The position numbers were made by a program, and so were the translations under genes. A stretch of 64,000 nucleotides of DNA from PALSA-693 sp963781155 (GTDB lineage Bacteria > Actinomycetota > Acidimicrobiia > Acidimicrobiales > Palsa-688). The notes below the pieces were generated by a model. It had not been told where the DNA came from. It saw only the letters and a program-made list of their open reading frames with translations, and did no database searches. The stretch spans positions 372,001-436,000 of the forward strand of contig CAWAEC010000007.1 of assembly GCA_963781155.1 (NCBI GenBank), read 5' to 3'. Shown piece after piece: positions 16,638 to 24,782 of the stretch; within the stretch, counting starts at the first letter, position 1; each line of letters begins with the position of its first letter.

Positions 16638-17468
16638 CTAGGCCGGCTCCAGCCATCGGGACGTCATGGCGATTACCTTCTCGCCGCTCAAGTCGGCCAT
16701 CTTCCGTTCGATCAGGCGAACGGTGAACGGGGACGTTTGATAGCGAAGGGCCGGGTTTGGATTGTCGGCCACGCTGAGGATCACCTGGGCCACCTCGTCC
16801 GGCGGCTGCCCACGCCCGAGACTGGGATCCACAACCTCGTGATAACGGGCCTTCAATCGGGCGATCTCTGCGTCCGGAGAGTCAATGTGCTCGCTGGAGT
16901 CATGGAACGGAGTTACCACCGGTCCGGGCTCGACGATAGAAACGTGCACCCCCAGGGCCGCGGCTACGGGATGCAGGGATTCGTACAGCCCTTCGAGGGC
17001 ATGCTTGGCGCCGCAATACGCGTCGTTGAAGGGCTGCCCGACTGAGCCGGCCACGCTGGAAATGGCGACGATATGGCCGTGGCCTGCAGCGCGCATGATC
17101 GGCAGAGCGGCCTTGGTTGTGCGAGCCACGCCCAGATAGTTGACGTCGAGCGACCGCTGCAGGTCGTCAATGGACAACTCCTCCAGCGTGCCCAGCGTCC
17201 CGGCCCCGGCGTTATTGACCAGTACATCCAGTTGTCCGTGCCTGTCGACCACGTCGGCGAACGCCCGACCTACGGATCCGTCCGAGGTGACGTCGAGCGC
17301 CATAACGTCGACGGAAACCCCGGCCTCGGCCGCCGCCTGTCTCAACCCCTGGGCCCGATCCGGGTTACGCATGGTGGCGACGACCGTGTCGCCGGCGCGG
17401 GCGAAGGCTATCGAGGTCGCCAGGCCAATGCCGCTGGATGTCCCCGTGACCATAACGACTCGTCGCAT
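16638..17468 (-). CDS. Short-chain dehydrogenase/reductase
   Basis: This is a classical SDR of 276 residues. The cofactor site TGTSSGIG is at residues 8-15, and the Arg after beta-2 (MRNPDRA) suggests NADPH. VNNAG follows near residue 87, the catalytic Ser in ISSVAGS, and the YxxxK motif as YCGAKHALEG. The C-terminal part (EPGPVVTPF) is as in oxidoreductases of the retinol/ketoreductase type. The substrate is unknown. The start MRRVVMVTG is unambiguous. It is divergent from the LLM oxidoreductase gene at 17557. Confidence 0.92.
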   Translation of the reverse strand: MRRVVMVTGTSSGIGLATSIAFARAGDTVVATMRNPDRAQGLRQAAAEAGVSVDVMALDVTSDGSVGRAFADVVDRHGQLDVLVNNAGAGTLGTLEELSIDDLQRSLDVNYLGVARTTKAALPIMRAAGHGHIVAISSVAGSVGQPFNDAYCGAKHALEGLYESLHPVAAALGVHVSIVEPGPVVTPFHDSSEHIDSPDAEIARLKARYHEVVDPSLGRGQPPDEVAQVILSVADNPNPALRYQTSPFTVRLIERKMADLSGEKVIAMTSRWLEPA

Positions 17469-17556
17469 GCTCTCCCCGTCCTAGTGGCCGGACCTGTGCC
17501 GACCCCGGGCCCGGATCATACCGACCGCCAGAAGACCCGCTGATACCGTCGAGTGC

Positions 17557-18549
17557 GTGGACGTGTCCTGTGCGTTTGCGACCTCGCCGGCCACACCGGA
17601 GCACATTGTCCTGGCGGAACAGCTGGGATACCGCCGGGCGTGGTGCTACGACTCGCCGGCGCTGTATGCAGACGTGTGGATGACGCTGGCTCTTGCGGCC
17701 CGGTCCACGGTACGGATCGGGCTCGGGCCGGCCGTACTCGTTCCGGCGCTGCGGCATCCCATGGTGAATGCCGCTGCCATCGCCACCCTCTCCGGATTGG
17801 CGCCGGGCAGGGTCGCGGCTGCCGTTGGTGCCGGCTTCACCGGCCGAATGACGCTCGGGAAACGGGGGATGAAGTGGGGTGAGGTGGCCGCGTATGTCCG
17901 GGTGCTTCGGGCCCTGCTGCGCGGAGAGGAAGCGGTCTGGGACGGAGCCGTTATCCGGATGCTCCACCCTGCGGGGTTTGCGCCGCCGCGGCCCGTCGAC
18001 GACGTCCCTGTTCTCATCGCCGCGGACGGCCCGAAGGGCCAGGCGGTAGCCCGTGAACTTGGCGACGGAGTCATGTACGCCGCCGTTCACCGTCGCGCGC
18101 TGACGTGGAGCTCCCCACGTGGCAGGCGCTGCTGCTGTTCGGGACGGTGATGGCCGATGGTGAGGAGCTCGGTTCCGAGCGGGTCATCGAGCGCGGCCGG
18201 TCCCGGTTTCGCGGTGGGCTTCCACGCCCGGTACGAGCGTGGTGGCGCGGCCGCGGTTGACGCAGAGCCCGGCGGAACACTGTGGCGGGAAGCCATCGAA
18301 CGGGTGCCGGGGGAGAAACGACATCTGGCCATCCACGAGGACCACCTCGTTGCCGTGACCGAACGGGACCGCCCGGCCGTAGCCGAGGGAGCCGCTCGCT
18401 TCCCGGACCGGACGTTCACCGGGACGCCCGCTGACCTGCGCCGGCGAGCCGGTCAACTGGCACTGGCCGGCGTCACCGAGATCATCTACCAACCCGCCGG
18501 TCCGGATATCGTCGGCGAACTGGAGCGCTTCATAGCCGCGGTGGGCTGA
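17557..18549 (+). CDS. Luciferase-like (LLM, F420-type) oxidoreductase, with two compensating frameshifts
   Basis: This is a bacterial-luciferase-fold flavin/F420 oxidoreductase. The first part (GTG 17557) has EQLGYRRAWCYDSPALYADVW, RIGLGPAVLVPALRHP and the VAAAVGAGFTGRM pattern. The sequence then leaves the family frame near 18088-18100, where the next frame reads ADVELPTWQALLLFGTVM, and returns to the first frame near 18190-18197 (AAGPGFAVGFHARYERG). Two opposite single-base indels explain this. Unrepaired, the first frame ends at a TGA at 18148-18150 and the second part opens at 18157. The repaired protein has about 330 residues, normal for the family. A TACCGT element close to the GTG would fit a leaderless mRNA. 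Confidence 0.8.
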
Positions 18550-18605
18550 ATCCCCGGATTCTTGCCTGCGGCGGCCGGGGGCTTAACGGTAAAAGGAGAC
18601 GACAG

Positions 18606-19475
18606 GTGACGTTGGTCGAGGGTGTCTATCAGGGTTTCGATGTGGCGCTCGCCGAGCCGGGTATTGCCGTGGTCACGCTGAACCGGCCGGAACGCTTGAA
18701 TGCCATGGGCGCGGGAACCCGGAGGGATCTGGTCGAGTTGCTGCACATCGCGCAACTGGATGACGACGTCCGGGTCCTGGTCTTGACCGGCACCGGGCGC
18801 GGCTTCGTGGCCGGGGTCAACAATCGGGTGACCGAGCCGGAAGATCCCACCCTGGTCCCGCCGGTTCCGGCCACCCGGCACGTTCCGGTGGATCTGTACG
18901 CCCGGTTGCGCCTGCACGCCCAGGACCTGCCACGGGCCATCCGCTCGATCGACAAGATCACCATTGCCGCCGTCAACGGGTATGCCATCCAGCTGGGTCT
19001 CTCCATCGTGCTGGCCTGCGACTTCGCGGTCGCCGCCCGTTCCGCCCAGCTGGGCAGCGCCACGCTCCGCATGGGTTGGCAGCCGGACGAGGGCGGCCAC
19101 TGGCTGCTGGTGGAGCACCTGGGCGTCAAGCGAGCACTCGAGTTTCTGCTTCGCAAGGAGATCGTCAGCGCCGAGGAAGCGGCGCGGCTGGGTTTGGTCA
19201 ACGAAGTGGTCGACGACAGCGACTTGATGGCTCACACCATGAAGTTGGCCCTGGAACTCTCGGAGGGACCCCAGGTGGCGATGCGGTTGCTGAAGCGGGC
19301 CACGTACAACGCGGCCCACCTCACCTTCGACCAGGCAGGCGACGATATCGCCAGCAAAACTGCGATCAGCGATTTCCATCTCGACGCCAGAGAGGGTGCT
19401 CCTGCGTTTTTCGACCGCCGGGCCGCAATATTCAACAAGTGGCTGGCGGGCGAGGAGGATCCGCAGCACTCGTGA
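18606..19475 (+). CDS. Enoyl-CoA hydratase/isomerase family protein
   Basis: This 289-residue crotonase-fold protein begins GTG at 18606 behind AAAAGGAG. NRPERLNAMGAG and TGTGRGFVAGVNN mark the first CoA/oxyanion region, and NGYAIQLGLSIVLACDFAVA the second. Both differ from the usual AGxD and GGG patterns (VNN and LGL), and the expected PE glutamate segment is replaced by RMGWQPDEGGHWLL. It is therefore a divergent member whose hydratase chemistry is not assured. It follows the LLM oxidoreductase at short distance on the same strand, a likely operon in ring or acyl degradation. Confidence 0.85.
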   Translation: MTLVEGVYQGFDVALAEPGIAVVTLNRPERLNAMGAGTRRDLVELLHIAQLDDDVRVLVLTGTGRGFVAGVNNRVTEPEDPTLVPPVPATRHVPVDLYARLRLHAQDLPRAIRSIDKITIAAVNGYAIQLGLSIVLACDFAVAARSAQLGSATLRMGWQPDEGGHWLLVEHLGVKRALEFLLRKEIVSAEEAARLGLVNEVVDDSDLMAHTMKLALELSEGPQVAMRLLKRATYNAAHLTFDQAGDDIASKTAISDFHLDAREGAPAFFDRRAAIFNKWLAGEEDPQHS

Positions 19476-19496
19476 ACGGGGCGCGGGCCTCGGTCG

Positions 19497-19922
19497 CTAG
19501 CGAGAAGGGGGAGCGAGGGAGACGTGGGCGGCTGGCCTCCGCCCGCACCGGGCTCGGGACCGGGGGGCGCGTCCGGAGGCACCCCTCGGGCTGGTCAGAT
19601 CCCGCCGCCAGCGCAGCGAGGTGTCAGGAAGGGTCTCGGCCGCGTCCGGCCGCGCCGGGCCAAAGTACATGAGATAGATCAGGACAGCATGGACCCGGGG
19701 GTGCCGGGCGTCGTCGCTGTTGAGCAGCAGTTTGGTGAAGATCGAATTGACATGCTTCTCCACTGCCTTGCGCGAAATGTACAACGCCTCTGCGATTGCC
19801 GAGTTGGTCTTACCGGCAGCCATAATCGCCAGCACCTCCGTCTCGCGGGCCGTCAGGCGCCACTCAGGGCGCGACCCTGGCCCGGGAAGCCTGCCGATGG
19901 TGCCCAGTCCGCTCGATTGCAT
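19497..19922 (-). CDS. Orphan LuxR/NarL-type DNA-binding protein (no receiver domain)
   Basis: The 141-residue protein carries only a LuxR-type helix-turn-helix near its N-terminus: LTARETEVLAIMAAGKTNSA, then the recognition helix ISRKAVEKHVNSIFTKL. It is like the output domain of actinobacterial NarL response regulators, which normally have about 120 receiver residues first. The tail is Arg/Pro-rich and probably unstructured. AGGAGG lies 8 bases before ATG 19922, so the short form is a genuine start and not a missed 5' part; only 159 bases separate it from the divergent regulator. It could be a decayed or stand-alone regulator. Confidence 0.75.
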   Translation of the reverse strand: MQSSGLGTIGRLPGPGSRPEWRLTARETEVLAIMAAGKTNSAIAEALYISRKAVEKHVNSIFTKLLLNSDDARHPRVHAVLIYLMYFGPARPDAAETLPDTSLRWRRDLTSPRGASGRAPRSRARCGRRPAAHVSLAPPSR

Positions 19923-19994
19923 TCAGCCGACCTCCTCTGGCGTTTGTTACCAGGATCACTTTCAGGTACGGCCGCCCTCACGGACCAGCGACAA

Positions 19995-20014
19995 CGCCCT
20001 CATATCGCCCTCAT
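19995..20014. promoter_or_regulatory. Direct repeat in the shared LuxR/ATPase-regulator upstream region
   Basis: CGCCCTCAT occurs twice with an 11-base period, one helical turn, in the 159-base divergent region. This arrangement fits a tandem site for a regulator bound on one DNA face. It is only a candidate; which neighbour, if either, binds it is unknown. Confidence 0.3.
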
Positions 20015-20081
20015 TTCTTCGCCCATCCCGCCAGGGATACGATCGGCCAGAGCGGAAAGAACCGGACATCAAGGGTGGCAG

Positions 20082-23000
20082 GTGAGCGAGTCGTTCGGCA
20101 GCATGCTTCGTCGGCATCGGCTCGGTTGCGGGCTGACCCAGGAAGCACTGGCGGAGCGGGCCATGCTGAGCTCCACCGCAATCGCTGCCCTGGAGCGGGG
20201 CCGGAACCGCGCCCCCCGCATGTCAACACTTCGGCAACTGGCCCGAGCCCTCGATCTCAGCAACGAGCAGTTGGCGGAACTGTCGCAGGCCGCAGCCGCG
20301 GACCGGGTCATAGCTCCTCCAGTCCGCCGCGCGAACACCGACCTGTCAGGCGACGCCGGGGGACCGCCGGCTCTGGGTACACCGCCCACGGGCGCCCGGG
20401 TGGATCGCGGGCTGCCGGCGCCGGTGGCGCGGCGCTGGCGCACCGGTTTTGTCGGCCGCATGGCCGAGATCGAGCGCCTGCATGACGCCTGGCACCGGAG
20501 GTGCCGCATCACCGAGGTGGTGGGCGAGTCCGGCATCGGGAAAACCCGGCTGGTGGCGGAGTTGGCCCGTTCTCTGCCCTCTGGCACCGTTGTCCTGTGG
20601 GGTCGGTGCAGCCAGGACCGGCTCGGGTCCTACCTCCCGTACGTCGAGATCCTCCGTCACCTGATGGCCGCGACGGATGACGACACCCTGCGGGCCGCGG
20701 TGGGCGTGCACGGGGAGCTCACTCGCCTTGTCCCCGAGCTGGTCGATCGTGTCGGTCCCCTCCCGGGCCCAGCGAAAGCTGACGCCGGCAGCGAGCAGCG
20801 GATGCTGTTCGAAGCCGTCTCCTTGCTGCTCTCCCGGTGGAAGCCGATGCTTCTGGTCATTGACGATCTGCACTGGGCGGACGACGCGACGCTGGCGCTG
20901 CTTGCCTACCTGACGCGGGACCACAGCCTGCAGGGGCTCGTCACCGTCGTGACGGCACGGCCGTCCGACCTGGACCCGATGACGAGCGGCCTGGTGGCTG
21001 AACTGGCCCGGGAGGTCGACTTCACCCGGATCCGGCTCGCCGGGCTCGTCGGCGATGACCTCGCCGCCCTGGTCTCGGACGTGGTCGGAGTGCCGGCTCC
21101 CGCCGCCCTTGTGGACTCGGTGGCATCAGCCACGGAGGGCAACCCCTTTTTCGCAGAAGAGATGACGCTGCATCTGGTGGATAGCGGAGTGCTCGTGCCG
21201 ACCGATGGCGGCGTGACGCTGCGAGGGGGGGCGCTGGATGCCGGCGTACCCGAGCGGGTGCGGGACACCGTCGTCCGGCGTTTGCTCTCGCTGTCGGCGG
21301 ACGGTATGGACCTGTTGTCCATCGGGGCGGTGGTCGGGCGAGAGTTCGAGCTTTCGTTGTGCGGAGCGGCTTCCGGACTGAGCGGAGCGCAGCTGATCGA
21401 CGCGTCGGACGATGCGCTGCTGTCCGGAATGGTCGTCGAAACCAGCCCGGGGCGGTTGGCCTTCTCACATGCTCTGCTCAGGGACGCAGTGAGCGGCCGG
21501 TTGTCCTACGCCAGAAAAGCCGGCATCCATCGCCGGGTGGCGGAAGTGTTGGAGGCCCAGTCGTCGGCCGACCCGGCGATGGCCGCAGAGCTCGCCCGCC
21601 ACTGGGCCGTCGTGGCAGAAGTGGATCCAACCGCGGCGACCGCGGCGGCCACCTGGGCTGTGCGCGCCGGTGACGTGGCCCTGGCCTCGGCGGCCGCCGA
21701 AGAGGCCATCGCTCGCTACGAACAGGCGTCCATCCTGTGGGCGTCAGCCTCGGTCGGGCACGCCGACGCCCTGATCCGCCTGGGCGTGGCCTTGCAGTAC
21801 CGCGGACGCGCCGACGACGCGGACGTTCGCTTCCGACAAGCGAGCCAGCTTGCGAGTGCCCTCGGAGATCCTGCCCTCCAGGCCCGGGCCGCCATTGGCC
21901 TCGGACGGCGATACCCCTACTGGGAGACAGACCAGGCCCGGATATGGCAGCTGGAATCGGCGCTCGTGACCCTGCCGCCCGGCGAACTGCTGCTGCGGGT
22001 CACGCTCATGGGTCTGCTGGTCACGCACCTGATCACGGGGTTCGAACCGGACCAGGCCCGGCGCCGAGACGCGCTGGCGGAAGAGCTGCGGGCAATCGCC
22101 TCCGATCCGGACACGGGACCAGAGCTGCTGCTGGCGATCGGCCAAACGCGCATCTATGACTGCATCGAGGATCCGGTGACGCTCGCCGGTGTTGCGGATC
22201 GCCTGCTCGCTGCCGGCCAGCTGCGCAACGACCTTCGGGTCGAGGCCGGGGCCCGCTTCGCCCAGGCGTTGTCGTCGCTGGACCTCGGCGACATGGAGCT
22301 GCTGATGTCGACGAGTGACCACTACGGCGACGTGGTGGCTCGCCTCGACGACCCCCGAGAGCGGAGTCAGGGAGCGATGGTGCGCTCGACGATCGCCTTT
22401 GTCCAAGGCCGCTATGACGACGCCGCCCGCTTGTCCGACGAGGCGCTCGAGCTGGGCCGGGCGAGCGGGGACTTCAACGCCGAACTGCTGCATTACGGCC
22501 AGGGAATCCTCCGTGCCCTCGACCAGGGTCTGGCCGCGGAGATTCTGCCGTTGCTGATTGCTTCGACGGAATACCAGCAGATCGCGGCGTTCGACGCCGG
22601 GATCACGCTGTGCGCGGCGCTGGCGGGTGACCTGGACCGGGCCCGGGCCGGACTGGAGCGCCTGGTCCGCACCGGGCTGCAGGGATCCCCTCGCGGCGCC
22701 GACTTTGTGGCGCCCACGGCTTTTCTGGCCCATACCTGCCAGTTGGTCGGCGCCGCTTCGGTTGCCGAAGACCTTTATCGGTCGTTGCGGCGGACTGATG
22801 TGAAAGTGGTTCGAGTCGGGCCGCTGGTTGGCTGGTGGGGGCCCGTCGATCATCATCTCGGCTGCCTGGCCGGGCTCCTGGGCCGTCCCGCAGAGGCGGA
22901 GCAGCGTCTGCGAAGCGCCCTCCGGATGGAAGAACGCATGGGAGCGCGGCCCTTCATGGCCCGGACGCAGGCCCGGTTGGCCTCAGTCCTGCGGCGCAAC

Positions 23001-23111
23001 CGGCCTGATGAGGCCGCTCGCCGGGAGGAGGACGCCGTGTTTCTTGCGAAAAGCCTTCGGGCCGGCGGCGTGCTGGCGGAGGTCCACAGCGCGGTTGCTA
23101 CGGCAAGCTGA
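20082..23111 (+). CDS. Large XRE-HTH/AAA-type ATPase (STAND-like) regulator
   Basis: The protein has 1009 residues from GTG 20082 (AAGGG upstream). Residues about 5-60 are an XRE-type HTH (LTQEALAERAMLSSTAIAAL). A nucleotide-binding domain follows with Walker A GESGIGKT near residue 148-155 and Walker B LLVIDDLHWAD near residue 256. The long C-terminal half is alpha-helical with Ala/Leu/Arg-rich TPR-like repeats (for example ARHWAVVAEVDPTAATA and CLAGLLGRPAEAEQRL). The layout is that of AfsR/MalT-like STAND switches, where ligand binding to the repeats lets ATP drive oligomerisation and DNA binding, but with an N-terminal XRE domain in place of a SARP or LuxR domain. The crotonase gene begins 4 bases after its stop, so they are coupled. 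Confidence 0.87.
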   Translation: MSESFGSMLRRHRLGCGLTQEALAERAMLSSTAIAALERGRNRAPRMSTLRQLARALDLSNEQLAELSQAAAADRVIAPPVRRANTDLSGDAGGPPALGTPPTGARVDRGLPAPVARRWRTGFVGRMAEIERLHDAWHRRCRITEVVGESGIGKTRLVAELARSLPSGTVVLWGRCSQDRLGSYLPYVEILRHLMAATDDDTLRAAVGVHGELTRLVPELVDRVGPLPGPAKADAGSEQRMLFEAVSLLLSRWKPMLLVIDDLHWADDATLALLAYLTRDHSLQGLVTVVTARPSDLDPMTSGLVAELAREVDFTRIRLAGLVGDDLAALVSDVVGVPAPAALVDSVASATEGNPFFAEEMTLHLVDSGVLVPTDGGVTLRGGALDAGVPERVRDTVVRRLLSLSADGMDLLSIGAVVGREFELSLCGAASGLSGAQLIDASDDALLSGMVVETSPGRLAFSHALLRDAVSGRLSYARKAGIHRRVAEVLEAQSSADPAMAAELARHWAVVAEVDPTAATAAATWAVRAGDVALASAAAEEAIARYEQASILWASASVGHADALIRLGVALQYRGRADDADVRFRQASQLASALGDPALQARAAIGLGRRYPYWETDQARIWQLESALVTLPPGELLLRVTLMGLLVTHLITGFEPDQARRRDALAEELRAIASDPDTGPELLLAIGQTRIYDCIEDPVTLAGVADRLLAAGQLRNDLRVEAGARFAQALSSLDLGDMELLMSTSDHYGDVVARLDDPRERSQGAMVRSTIAFVQGRYDDAARLSDEALELGRASGDFNAELLHYGQGILRALDQGLAAEILPLLIASTEYQQIAAFDAGITLCAALAGDLDRARAGLERLVRTGLQGSPRGADFVAPTAFLAHTCQLVGAASVAEDLYRSLRRTDVKVVRVGPLVGWWGPVDHHLGCLAGLLGRPAEAEQRLRSALRMEERMGARPFMARTQARLASVLRRNRPDEAARREEDAVFLAKSLRAGGVLAEVHSAVATAS

Positions 23112-23115
23112 CCAC

Positions 23116-23892
23116 ATGGCTTCCCTTGCGACCTACCAGCTCGACGGCCACGTGGCCACCATCACCTACAACCGTCCAAAGGCTCTCAACGCTATCAACG
23201 GTCAGATGCGGCGGGATCTCAACAACGCCTTTGCCTGTTTCCGGGACGACCCCGACGCGTGGGTCGCGATCGTGACCGGCGCCGGCCGGGCGTTTTGCGT
23301 GGGAGGGGACATGCGGGACGGAGCCGGAGCGACGGGGGACTTCCCCGGGACGTTCTGGGAGAAACCGACGGCTAACTCGTTCGAGAGCGGGTGGGAGATC
23401 TACAAGCCGGTGATCGCGGCCGTCAACGGATATTGCCTCGGGTACGGGCTCACTCTGGTCACGTGGTGCGACTTCGTGCTGGCCAGCGACCGAGCCGAAT
23501 TCGGGTATCCCGAAGTCCGTCTGGGAGTGCCGACCATCGTTGGTGCGATCCGGCTTCCCCAACGCATCAACTGGCAGTACGCCATGGAGTTGTTGTTGAC
23601 CGGTGAGCGGATTGGCGCGGCGCGCGCCCACGAAATCGGGCTCGCCGGCTGGGTGGTGCCGCACGAGAGCCTCATGGATGAAGCTCGCGCCCTCGCAGCT
23701 CGGCTGGTCGCGGCAGCGCCGCTCGCGGCCCGAGCGACCAAGGAAGTGGCGATCCGTTCGCAGCACCTGGCGCCGGTCGACGCCATTCGCTTCGGAGAAA
23801 CCATGCGCAAGGTCGCAGCAACCACGGAAGATGTCGCAGAGGCCCAACGAGCCGCCTCCGAAGGCCGCCCGCCGCAGTGGCGAGGTCGATGA
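23116..23892 (+). CDS. Enoyl-CoA hydratase
   Basis: This is a crotonase of 258 residues starting at ATG 23116. NRPKALNAIN, TGAGRAFCVGGDM, NGYCLGYGLTLVTWCDFVLA and the PEVRLGVP segment (catalytic Glu) are all in place, so it is probably an active hydratase or isomerase on an acyl-CoA. It ends with the usual FxxxRPPxW-like pattern (SEGRPPQW). It follows the large ATPase regulator by 4 bases and may be part of its regulon. Confidence 0.9.
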   Translation: MASLATYQLDGHVATITYNRPKALNAINGQMRRDLNNAFACFRDDPDAWVAIVTGAGRAFCVGGDMRDGAGATGDFPGTFWEKPTANSFESGWEIYKPVIAAVNGYCLGYGLTLVTWCDFVLASDRAEFGYPEVRLGVPTIVGAIRLPQRINWQYAMELLLTGERIGAARAHEIGLAGWVVPHESLMDEARALAARLVAAAPLAARATKEVAIRSQHLAPVDAIRFGETMRKVAATTEDVAEAQRAASEGRPPQWRGR

Positions 23893-23907
23893 AACGACTG
23901 TCGGGCG

Positions 23908-24690
23908 CTACGACAGCCAGTATGGCGCCGTGGTCTGGTAGGCCCGTCGGGCAAACGTGGCCACATCGAGTCGACGCAGTTCCTCTGACAGCACCTCGAC
24001 ACTCACCAGACCGTTCCAGCCTCTTCCCTTCAGGACCCCGATGAATCGGTCCAGTTCAAATTCGCCATCGCCCGGCATGGTGCGCCGATCCATGGTCTCG
24101 TGCATCACATCCTCACCCTCCGGAGGCATGGCGTCATCGAACTGGACATAACCCAGGGCTTCAAGAGGAAATGACTCCAGTTCAGCCCAGGTGCTTCGCC
24201 CCCGCGAGAAATGGAAGGTGTCGATCATGAGGGCTGCACGCCGGTACCCGACCGGGTCGACCACCGACAAAGCTGCGCTGATGCTATTGAGATCTCCGAT
24301 CGGTGGCATCTCGAGCGCCAGCCGGGCTCCGGCCTTTACCATCAGATCCGCACAGCGCCCGAAGCGGTCGATGGATTCGTCGTTGACCCGGGTCCACATC
24401 AACGACAGCACGAAGTTGGCACCCACCTCCTCAGCCGCGCCAGCCAGCTCGGCGGCCCGAGCCAGTACCTCCTCCTCACGCCGGGAGACCTGCAGGGACA
24501 ACAGGTCCGTGCACTGCAGCCCGTGTGCTGCAAGCAGCCGAACCGCGCCCGGCACGTCCCCGCAAAGCTGGTCGAAGCTCAGCGACACGCAGGGGAACCC
24601 GGCGTCAGAGATAGCCCCGAGATAGGTGTCAAGGTCAGAAAGCGAGTGCACCGTGAAGCCAGTGCCTGGAGCCAGGGACAGCTCGAACAT
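23908..24690 (-). CDS. Sugar phosphate isomerase/epimerase-like (xylose-isomerase TIM barrel) protein
   Basis: The TIM-barrel protein of AP-endonuclease-2/xylose-isomerase type has about 260 residues. Metal-site motifs are visible on successive strands: LALEMPPIGD (Glu), ALMIDTFHFSRG (Asp and His), GYVQFDDAM (Asp) and LVSVEVLSEE (Glu). Members isomerise or epimerise sugars, inosose and similar compounds. I took ATG 24690 (MFELSLAPGTG) as start; an upstream GTG or the longest frame from 24759 is possible, and no clear RBS decides. It is convergent with the crotonase and divergent from malonyl-CoA decarboxylase. Confidence 0.82.
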   Translation of the reverse strand: MFELSLAPGTGFTVHSLSDLDTYLGAISDAGFPCVSLSFDQLCGDVPGAVRLLAAHGLQCTDLLSLQVSRREEEVLARAAELAGAAEEVGANFVLSLMWTRVNDESIDRFGRCADLMVKAGARLALEMPPIGDLNSISAALSVVDPVGYRRAALMIDTFHFSRGRSTWAELESFPLEALGYVQFDDAMPPEGEDVMHETMDRRTMPGDGEFELDRFIGVLKGRGWNGLVSVEVLSEELRRLDVATFARRAYQTTAPYWLS

Positions 24691-24782
24691 CGGCCTGGGG
24701 TCGTCGTCGCGCACCTGCGTGAGCCTAATGGGCGGATTGCCAGCCTGGCGCGGGGGCACCCCGCCGAATAGATTCCGCTGCT

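Noticed and set aside
18148..18150. TGA in the LLM oxidoreductase as a second selenocysteine codon
   Set aside because: Frames before and after the TGA agree, but the peptide around it is not family-like, while the alternative frame is. Two indels explain it better, and no SECIS-like stem with a conserved motif follows.
19524..20081. N-terminal extension of the XRE-ATPase regulator to 1195 residues
   Set aside because: The extra 186 codons overlap the opposite LuxR gene and show no domain; GTG 20082 has a ribosome site and starts right at the HTH.
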